Below are positions 1 through 3,849 of a DNA stretch of 6,270 bases, one piece after another. Source of the DNA: Chloroflexota bacterium. GTDB lineage: Bacteria > Chloroflexota > Limnocylindria > Limnocylindrales > CSP1-4. The notes beneath the pieces were generated by a model. That model was not told the origin of the DNA and made no database searches. It worked only from the letters and a program-made list of their open reading frames with translations. Where the stretch lies: contig JACDAH010000314.1 of assembly GCA_013695505.1 (NCBI GenBank), forward strand, positions 1 to 6,270, given 5' to 3'. The position numbers and the translations under genes are program-made. Within the stretch, counting starts at the first letter, position 1. Each line of letters opens with the position of its first letter.

Positions 1-433
1 GCGCGTGGCCGACCCGATCCGCGGCGACCCGCGGTCCGTAGCCACCCGCGGCGGCGATCGCGTCGGCGACCCGGGCGCCGCGCGGCAGGTGGACGATGCC
101 CGGCCGAAGGACGGCCCCCTGCACATCGACGACGAGCTCGTCGCCGGACCCTGGCACGCTCGACGAGCCAGTGGCGAGCGTGGCCGGACGCCCGGATCGC
201 GCCGGCCCTGGTCCATCGCCTTCGACGACGATCGATCCATGACCACTCGTCAGGACGAGCCAGAGCGCAGCCCCGGTCAGGATCGCCGCGCCGACGAGCG
301 CGGCCAGGATCCAGGGCGCCGGGAAGCCTCGAGCCGGCGCCACCGACACTCGGTTCGCCGCCGCCTGGCTGCCCGCGCCGAGCGCTGTTTGATCGTCTTC
401 CAGGGCGCGCCATGGCGCCGCCGACTCGGCCAT
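1..433 (-). CDS. comEA: ComEA-like competence protein (SLBB domain), 3' end beyond the left edge
   Basis: Reading the minus strand from the ATG at 433 gives 144 open codons that run off the window. Residues 1-40 are a polar, alanine-rich cytoplasmic tail. Residues 41-61 (WILAALVGAA...) form one membrane helix. Residues 64-98 are a Gly/Ser/Pro linker, and residues 99-133 (LVVDVQGAVLRPGIVHLP, then RVADAIAAAGG) match the SLBB fold of ComEA-type proteins. In that family a C-terminal helix-hairpin-helix pair binds incoming double-stranded DNA outside the membrane for transformation; here it would lie beyond the edge, so it is not confirmed. The start is supported by GGAGG at 442-438, four bases before the ATG. 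comEC would be expected downstream. An exopolysaccharide-type SLBB protein is the main alternative, but the short N-terminal anchor plus single SLBB favours ComEA. Confidence 0.85.
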   Translation of the reverse strand, partial: MAESAAPWRALEDDQTALGAGSQAAANRVSVAPARGFPAPWILAALVGAAILTGAALWLVLTSGHGSIVVEGDGPGPARSGRPATLATGSSSVPGSGDELVVDVQGAVLRPGIVHLPRGARVADAIAAAGGYGPRVAADRVGHA

Positions 434-489
434 CGGTCCTCCGCGGCGGATGGGTGGTTGCGGTGCCGGCGTGCCCTGGCGGACAGCAC

Positions 490-534
490 GACGCCCCGCG
501 ACGTTGGGGGCACTTCCGACGTCGGCGGGGCGTC
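490..534 (-). promoter_or_regulatory. Long stable hairpin in the comEA leader
   Basis: GACGCCCCG (490-498) pairs with CGGGGCGTC (526-534), and CGACGT (499-504) pairs with ACGTCG (519-524). This makes a 15-bp stem with one unpaired G at 525 and a 14-base loop (505-518). It lies between the stop of the 66-aa gene and the comEA start. There is no T-run on either side in either direction, so a classical intrinsic terminator is not supported. If the candidate promoter at 542-569 is real, transcription would begin about at the foot of this stem, making it a 5'-terminal stem-loop of the comEA mRNA. The pairing is seen directly; the role is inferred. Confidence 0.5.
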
Positions 535-535
535 T

Positions 536-568
536 GACGGCACAATAGCCGTCGCCACTTATCTGGCG
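536..568 (-). other. Two small adjacent hairpins upstream of the comEA leader stem
   Basis: GACGGC (536-541) and GCCGTC (548-553) form a 6-bp perfect stem with a 6-base loop. CGCCA (553-557) and TGGCG (564-568) form a 5-bp stem with a 6-base loop, sharing base 553. Both loops are AT-rich in an otherwise GC-rich setting. With the stem at 490-534 they make three hairpins almost end to end. They could be RNA structures or inverted-repeat protein sites around a promoter; nothing here decides which. Confidence 0.35.
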
Positions 569-569
569 A
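542..569 (-). promoter_or_regulatory. Weak candidate promoter for comEA
   Basis: On the minus strand TCGCCA (569-564, 4 of 6 matches to TTGACA) is followed after 16 bases by TATTGT (547-542, 4 of 6 matches to TATAAT). It would start a transcript near position 535, giving a leader of about 100 nucleotides that opens with the large hairpin. Both hexamers are imperfect and overlap hairpin arms, so this is only a candidate. comEA could instead be read through from the two small genes upstream. Confidence 0.25.
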
Positions 570-610
570 TTAGCTGCGGTCCCCGGGCGGAATGCTCATT
601 CGCGTTCGCG

Positions 611-811
611 TCAGTGACTCGCCTGCGGGACTTGCCCGACCTCGTCGTCGGCCGCTCGGGCGATCGCGATCGCGATCCGTGCGATTGCCCGGCGGATCCC
701 GGCGCCGCGCGGCTCACCTGGATGGGCCAGGGACGCCAGGCGATCGGCGTCGGCTTCGGCGGCGCGCTCGCGGGCGAGATCGAGAGCAAGGAACAGGTAG
801 TGAGAATGCAT
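611..811 (-). CDS. Small charged helical protein, 66 aa, unknown function
   Basis: The ATG at 811 is preceded by a perfect AGGAGG (824-819) with a 7-base spacer, the best ribosome binding site in the window, and the reading frame ends in TGA at 613-611. The protein starts MHSHYLFLALDLARERAAEADADRL and has two helix-forming stretches, residues about 4-29 (acidic/basic, amphipathic) and about 39-57 (RRAIARIAIAIARAADDE), separated by a Pro/Gly turn. It has no cysteines, signal peptide or clear membrane segment. An in-frame upstream ATG at 883 would add 24 residues but overlaps the preceding gene and lacks this binding site. It lies 52 bases after the 38-aa membrane peptide gene, so the two are probably co-transcribed. 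Short proteins of this build (MH-start, Arg/Ala/Glu helix) are familiar to me from actinobacterial and Chloroflexota genomes without a known role; that is memory, not a search result. Confidence 0.75.
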   Translation of the reverse strand: MHSHYLFLALDLARERAAEADADRLASLAHPGEPRGAGIRRAIARIAIAIARAADDEVGQVPQASH

Positions 812-863
812 GACTGGGCCTCCTGGGCTGTGACGCGGGATGGATCGGGGGAACCTGGAGAGA

Positions 864-980
864 TCAGCGGGTGTGGTCGTCACGCATCGGCTCGCGACTG
901 TCGACGCCCCAGCAGGAGGCTGCGAGGTCGAGTCCGACGAGAACGATCAAGATGGCAATGAGGGCGATCAGGGCATCCAT
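864..980 (-). CDS. Single-pass membrane microprotein, 38 aa
   Basis: ATG at 980, TGA at 866-864, 38 residues: too short for routine gene calling. GGAG (990-987) lies six bases before the ATG. Residues 2-21 (DALIALIAILIVLVGLDLAA) are one hydrophobic helix broken only by acidic residues at 2 and 18. A conserved-looking WGVDSRE (24-30) and a hydrophilic, charged tail (PMRDDHTR) follow. With no basic residue before the helix and Arg-rich residues after it, the positive-inside rule would put the C-terminus in the cytoplasm. It is the first gene after the TTGACA promoter at 1063-1068 and is divergent from the CGNR regulator. I recall similar short helix-plus-'WGVDSR' proteins in GC-rich bacteria, function unknown. 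Codon choice is strongly GC-ending, which supports real coding. Confidence 0.72.
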   Translation of the reverse strand: MDALIALIAILIVLVGLDLAASCWGVDSREPMRDDHTR

Positions 981-1036
981 CGGACTCTCCCGTCTCCGGT
1001 GTCGTAACCGGTATGTTGGGCTGTTCTGGTTACTCC

Positions 1037-1061
1037 GTTACGCTACCGTCTTGCGCGTAAC
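1037..1061. promoter_or_regulatory. Palindromic operator GTTACGC-N11-GCGTAAC
   Basis: GTTACGC (1037-1043) and GCGTAAC (1055-1061) are perfect 7-bp inverted repeats with an 11-bp spacer. Their centres are 18 bp apart, close to two helical turns, which suits a dimeric DNA-binding protein. One arm overlaps the -10 of the minus-strand promoter. The other lies in its spacer and touches the -35 of the plus-strand promoter, so a bound protein would block both. Extra partial copies are GTAACC at 1004-1009 and GGTTAC at 1028-1033. The obvious candidate binder is the CGNR protein encoded next door, but that is inference. Confidence 0.6.
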
Positions 1062-1068
1062 CTGTCAA
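1040..1068 (-). promoter_or_regulatory. Promoter of the two small genes (TTGACA-N17-TAGCGT)
   Basis: On the minus strand a perfect -35 TTGACA (1068-1063) is followed after exactly 17 bases by TAGCGT (1045-1040), which keeps the TA...T pattern of a housekeeping -10. The start of transcription would be near 1033, leaving a leader of about 53 nucleotides before the ATG at 980. The palindromic operator lies inside it. Confidence 0.6.
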
Positions 1069-1080
1069 GTGCGATAGAGT
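1051..1080 (+). promoter_or_regulatory. Candidate promoter of the CGNR regulator (TTGCGC-N18-TAGAGT)
   Basis: TTGCGC (1051-1056) and TAGAGT (1075-1080, 4 of 6 matches to TATAAT) are 18 bases apart. The predicted start, about 1086-1088, is only one to three bases before the ATG at 1089, so the message would be leaderless or nearly so. It overlaps the divergent promoter and the right arm of the operator. The -35 is weak. Confidence 0.4.
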
Positions 1081-1088
1081 GGTTAGCC

Positions 1089-1745
1089 ATGAGCAGTCCA
1101 ACCACCCACCGACCCGCGTCGAGCGACCACATCCACGGTGAGGTGCCGCTCGAAACGGCATTCGACTTCCTGAACACCCTGGAGCTCGAGGACGATGCGC
1201 TCGTGGAGCGCCTGACCTCGCTCGACGAGGCCGCACGCTGGCTGGCGCACGCCGCCGTGGTGCCCGACGCGACAACGATCACGTCGCTCGCGCGGACGGC
1301 GAACGACAGTCAGGTCCTGCTTGATCGACTCGTCACGACCCGGACCGCTCTCCGCGATGTCGCCCACGCCGTGGCCCACGAGGAGCCGCCGAAGCGCGCC
1401 GCGATCGACGAGGTCAATCGGGCGCTGGGATCACGAACGCGGGTCGAGCTCGTGGCCGCCGCCGACGGCGTTCGCCTCGGCCACAGTCATGTTGGCGACG
1501 CCGTCGACGACGTCCTGGCCCGGATCGCCGAACCGATCGTTCGCGAGCTCGGCAATGGGAATGACGACCGCATCCGGATCTGCGCCAACGACACGTGTCG
1601 CTGGATCTTCTACGACGAATCGCGGGCCGGCCGCCGTCGCTGGTGCGACATGGCGACGTGCGGTAACCGGGCCAAGGCCCAGCGCCACCGCGCCCGCCAG
1701 AAGCACACCGCGACCGCGACGGAACGGACCCCGCCCGCCGGCTGA
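1089..1745 (+). CDS. ABATE-domain CGNR zinc-finger transcriptional regulator
   Basis: A 218-residue protein of normal length for the ABATE/CGNR family of putative stress-responsive regulators. Residues about 20-145 form the helical ABATE region (AFDFLNTLELEDDALVERL near the start, then DEAARWLA). Residues 160-204 form the CGNR zinc finger, with metal ligands C165, C170, C186 and C191 in a C-x4-C-x15-C-x4-C arrangement, the signature CGNR at 191-194, and a basic tail (RAKAQRHRARQK) suited to DNA contact. The last dozen residues look disordered. There is no clear Shine-Dalgarno before the ATG; the promoter sits so close that a near-leaderless message is likely. It is divergent from the two small genes and shares their palindromic operator, suggesting autoregulation plus control of that pair. 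Its ligand or signal cannot be read from the sequence. Confidence 0.93.
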   Translation: MSSPTTHRPASSDHIHGEVPLETAFDFLNTLELEDDALVERLTSLDEAARWLAHAAVVPDATTITSLARTANDSQVLLDRLVTTRTALRDVAHAVAHEEPPKRAAIDEVNRALGSRTRVELVAAADGVRLGHSHVGDAVDDVLARIAEPIVRELGNGNDDRIRICANDTCRWIFYDESRAGRRRWCDMATCGNRAKAQRHRARQKHTATATERTPPAG

Positions 1746-1751
1746 CGGGCC

Positions 1752-1775
1752 GGCTCGGCAGCCGCTGCCCGAGCC
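1752..1775. terminator. Hairpin between convergent genes, possible bidirectional terminator
   Basis: The 34-bp gap between the stop of the CGNR gene (1745) and the stop of the oxidoreductase gene (1780) is almost filled by a hairpin. GGCTCG (1752-1757) pairs with CGAGCC (1770-1775) and GCAG (1758-1761) with its partner at 1765-1768, leaving one bulged C and a 3-base loop. There is no T-run on either side, so it is either a GC-type terminator or a barrier against antisense read-through. Confidence 0.45.
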
Positions 1776-1779
1776 CGGG

Positions 1780-2718
1780 TCAGGCCCTCGCGAGCAGAGG
1801 AAGGACGTCGCTGACGAGGCGGGTCATCGACTCCTCGTCGTAGGGGTTCGGGAAGCCACCGATGACGTGGTGATAGCCGATTTCGAGGAACGGCTCGATG
1901 AACGCGGCCACGTCCTCGGGCGTCCCGACCGGCTGGTTCTCCCATGGTGCCGCCTGCCCATTTCCCGAGAAGATCGCGTCGGCGACCTTCCGCGCCTCCT
2001 CGCGCGAGTCGCGGATGACGACGGCCCCGAGCCCGGTCGTCCGCTCGATCTCGGCCGGATCCCGTCCAACCGTCTCGCAGTGACGCAGGAGGACCTGCTC
2101 CTTCTGGCGGACCTTGTCGATCCCACCGCCGACGTTGTTCGCGTCGGCGTACCTGGCCACGAGCTTGAGGGTGACCTGCTCGCCGCCGCCCCCGATCAGC
2201 AGCGGCAGCCGGTCCTGGACCGGCGGCGGGTCATTGCGCACCGCGCGGACGGAGTACTGCGGCCCCTTCGCGGTCGGGCGGTCGCCGCGGAGCATCCCGC
2301 GCATGATCGGCAGCGCCTCGGCGAGCCAGCGAAGCCGCTCCGGAAAGCCGTCGCCGAACTCGAGGCCATAGGCGACATGCTCCTCCTCGAACCAGGCGCC
2401 GCCGATCCCGAGCGTCGCCCGGCCGCCGGAGATGTGATCGAGCGTCGTCGCCATCTTGGCGGTCAAGGCCGGGTTCCGGAACGTGTTCGCGCCGACCATC
2501 AGCCCGATCCGGATCCGCTCGGTCGCCTGCGCCCAGGCGGCGAGGGTCAGCCAGCCCTCGTGGATCGGCCCGTCGCTGCTGCCGACGATCGGATAGAGGT
2601 GGTCCCACGTCCAGAGGCTGTGGTAGCCGAGCTTGTCGGCCCGCTGGCCGGCCGCCAGGAGCGACGGCCAGTCGGTGTACTGGTTCCAGCAGAGCGCGCC
2701 AAGGCGGACGTCAGGCAT
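1780..2718 (-). CDS. LLM-class flavin/F420-dependent oxidoreductase
   Basis: A 312-residue protein with the TIM-barrel pattern of the bacterial luciferase-like family, closest in style to the Rv1855c-type probable F420-dependent oxidoreductases. Landmarks are GYHSLWTWDHLYP (31-43), an acidic start to strand 3 (TERIRIGLMVGANTFRNPALTAKM, 66-89), the hallmark DHISGGRATLGIGGAWFEEE (94-113), an inserted ERLRWLAEALPIMRGML (127-143), and IGGGGEQVTLKLVARYAD (175-192) lining the cofactor pocket. The substrate is unknown. In this family a hydride is usually passed from reduced F420 or FMN to a small organic molecule in the cytoplasm. The start at 2718 is chosen over an in-frame ATG at 2850 because it fits the family N-terminus and has GGAG (2728-2725) six bases upstream. 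A TACGAT at 2759-2754 could be its -10, but no matching -35 is visible. It is separated by 229 bp from the leuS unit. Confidence 0.93.
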   Translation of the reverse strand: MPDVRLGALCWNQYTDWPSLLAAGQRADKLGYHSLWTWDHLYPIVGSSDGPIHEGWLTLAAWAQATERIRIGLMVGANTFRNPALTAKMATTLDHISGGRATLGIGGAWFEEEHVAYGLEFGDGFPERLRWLAEALPIMRGMLRGDRPTAKGPQYSVRAVRNDPPPVQDRLPLLIGGGGEQVTLKLVARYADANNVGGGIDKVRQKEQVLLRHCETVGRDPAEIERTTGLGAVVIRDSREEARKVADAIFSGNGQAAPWENQPVGTPEDVAAFIEPFLEIGYHHVIGGFPNPYDEESMTRLVSDVLPLLARA

Positions 2719-2828
2719 CGGGGTCTCCGAGGGCGAGGAGGGGCGGGCTGCGAATCGTACCTTGTCCACACCTCTCGACTGAGCCACGTTGCGATCGCCG
2801 CGCATACCGGCCGCTCGATCATCCAGGG

Positions 2829-2864
2829 TCGCGAGCGGGATCGCGAGCATCGCCGTTCGCGAGC
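2829..2864. repeat. Three copies of TCGCGAGC
   Basis: The octamer TCGCGAGC, with the 6-bp palindrome TCGCGA as its core, occurs at 2829-2836, 2841-2848 and 2857-2864, starts 12 and 16 bp apart. It lies in the 229-bp gap between the beta-propeller gene and the oxidoreductase gene. The same segment also allows a CATCGC/GCGATG pairing (2848-2853 with 2863-2868). It may be a binding-site cluster for the oxidoreductase gene, or chance in GC-rich DNA. The rest of the gap holds no gene I can support. Confidence 0.4.
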
Positions 2865-2891
2865 GATGGCGCCGCGGAGTCGCGGGGAGCC

Positions 2892-2927
2892 GCGCCGCAC
2901 AGGCGCAGTGCTCCCGTCAGGAGCGCT
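2892..2927 (-). terminator. Two back-to-back hairpins after the leuS unit
   Basis: GCGCC (2892-2896) pairs with GGCGC (2902-2906) around a 5-base loop. Immediately adjacent, AGTGCTCC (2907-2914) pairs with GGAGCGCT (2920-2927) through 8 bp with one G-T wobble and a 5-base loop. The second stem starts about 20 bases past the stop of the propeller gene (2948), the usual place for a terminator on the minus strand. No T-run follows, so termination is likely but not proven. Confidence 0.45.
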
Positions 2928-2947
2928 CATCGGCGCCCCGGGGACAC

Positions 2948-3415
2948 TCAGCCCTCGAGCTGCTCCCAGTCGACCCAGCGCGCACCGTCCCAGAAGCGAT
3001 GCCAGGTTCGCCCGTCTACGCCGCTCGCCCAGACGTCGATCCGATCGGCCGACCAGGACGAGGCCCCGGCGCCGCCGGCCGGGTCGAGCTCGCCGCCGAG
3101 CGACTCCCAGGGGTGCCAGCTCAGGCCGTCCCAGTAGCGGTTCCAGAGCTGGCCATCGGGAAAGACCGCGAACACCTGAAGCCGATCGACCGCCCACGCC
3201 GTGACCCCGGGCGTCGAAGCGGGCGTGCCACCGAGCGACTCGGTTTCGAGCCAGCCCTCGCCCTCGAACACCGCGTGCATGAGATCGCCTTCCGGGCCGA
3301 TCCAGAACCGGTCGATCCGGCCGGGTGCCCACGAGACTGCTGCCACCCCGGCATGCGCCGCATCCGGTGCATCCGGCACTCCCTCGGCGAACCCAAGCCG
3401 CTCGACGTGCGGCAT
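2948..3415 (-). CDS. Small PLL-like (DUF346-type) beta-propeller repeat protein
   Basis: 155 residues made almost entirely of three repeats of one beta-propeller blade: residues 28-63, 73-108 and 120-155. Each opens with a SW/AW-x-x-(G/D)R(I/L)(D/Q) strand, has a DG(Q/R)xW(H/N)R(Y/F)WDG centre in the second and third copies, and closes with a (W)ExLGG-type strand. Residues 4-9 (VERLGF) resemble that closing strand alone. The pattern matches the PLL lectin-like propellers (tectonin-like, known from Photorhabdus lectins with seven blades). Whether this one binds sugars is unknown. It has no signal peptide, so a cytoplasmic location is expected, which is unusual for the family. Three blades do not close a ring, so it must oligomerise or be a remnant. 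The ATG follows the TGA of the DUF1801 gene with no gap and no Shine-Dalgarno, so translation probably depends on re-initiation. Confidence 0.78.
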   Translation of the reverse strand: MPHVERLGFAEGVPDAPDAAHAGVAAVSWAPGRIDRFWIGPEGDLMHAVFEGEGWLETESLGGTPASTPGVTAWAVDRLQVFAVFPDGQLWNRYWDGLSWHPWESLGGELDPAGGAGASSWSADRIDVWASGVDGRTWHRFWDGARWVDWEQLEG

Positions 3416-3847
3416 TCAGGCAGCCGGCCGGGCGGCGAGCTGGGCGAGGATGAGCGCGACCACCCCAGGCGACGAAGCCGCCTCGACCGAGCGAATCTTG
3501 ACGTGGCGGATCCGCTTGCCGGTGCCCTCGATCAGCCCGGTCGGGTCCGCCAGGTCCGCGCCGTCGGCGAGTTGGAGGTTGACGTGCTCCTTGTGGGCGA
3601 TGATCGCGAAGAGCAGGCCACGGATCTTCATCGAGTGGCCGAACGCGATCAGCTTGTTGCCGAAGTCGACTTGCTCGATGGCGCTCGGAAACGCAGCCTG
3701 GATCGTCGCCCGCAATGCCCGCTCGATCGCCTGGAGCCCGGGCGGGTGTTCCTCGAGCAGCCGGTTGACGCCAGCCTCGAGGGCGGCCGAGTCCGCCACC
3801 GCATCAGGGCCGGTTTCGGATCCTTGGAGCCGCTCGCCACGGGGCAT
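3416..3847 (-). CDS. DUF1801 (YdhG-like) domain protein
   Basis: 143 residues of unknown biochemical role. Residues 1-25 are a variable polar leader. Residues 26-140 fit the DUF1801 fold: ALEAGVNRLLEEHPPGLQAI (22-41), a helix ending in AFPSAIEQVDFGNKLIAFG (52-70), the strands GLLFAIIAHKEHVNLQLADG (77-96), and the typical GLIEGTGKRIRHVKIRS (104-120) followed by a C-terminal helix. Proteins of this domain are small, cytoplasmic and widespread; I know of no proven function for this subgroup. The ATG at 3847 is two bases after the leuS stop (TGA-CC-ATG) without its own binding site, so it is probably translated by re-initiation from leuS. Its stop is directly followed, in the same frame, by the propeller gene. 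Confidence 0.88.
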   Translation of the reverse strand: MPRGERLQGSETGPDAVADSAALEAGVNRLLEEHPPGLQAIERALRATIQAAFPSAIEQVDFGNKLIAFGHSMKIRGLLFAIIAHKEHVNLQLADGADLADPTGLIEGTGKRIRHVKIRSVEAASSPGVVALILAQLAARPAA

Positions 3848-3849
3848 GG

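Noticed and set aside
277..558. 93-aa minus-strand open frame
   Set aside because: Overlaps comEA in another frame. Arg/Ser-rich shadow with no family features, and its start lies among the hairpins.
572..601. Nine-codon upstream open frame (MSIPPGDRS) on the minus strand before comEA
   Set aside because: Too short, no binding site, and likely upstream of the candidate transcription start.
5..961. 318-aa plus-strand open frame
   Set aside because: Arg/Asp/Gly-rich translation with no recognisable domain. It is antisense to comEA and to both small genes, which have binding sites and sensible proteins.
2754..2759. TACGAT as the -10 of the oxidoreductase promoter
   Set aside because: No -35 resembling TTGACA lies 15-19 bases upstream, so it is mentioned only in the gene entry and not listed as a promoter.
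2719..2850. N-terminal extension of the oxidoreductase from the in-frame ATG at 2850
   Set aside because: The family N-terminus begins at the ATG at 2718, which has a spaced GGAG. The extra 44 residues resemble no domain and would run through the TCGCGAGC repeats.
1321..3204. 627-aa plus-strand open frame
   Set aside because: Covers the CGNR gene in the wrong frame and the oxidoreductase gene on the opposite strand. A long open frame is expected by chance in very GC-rich DNA.
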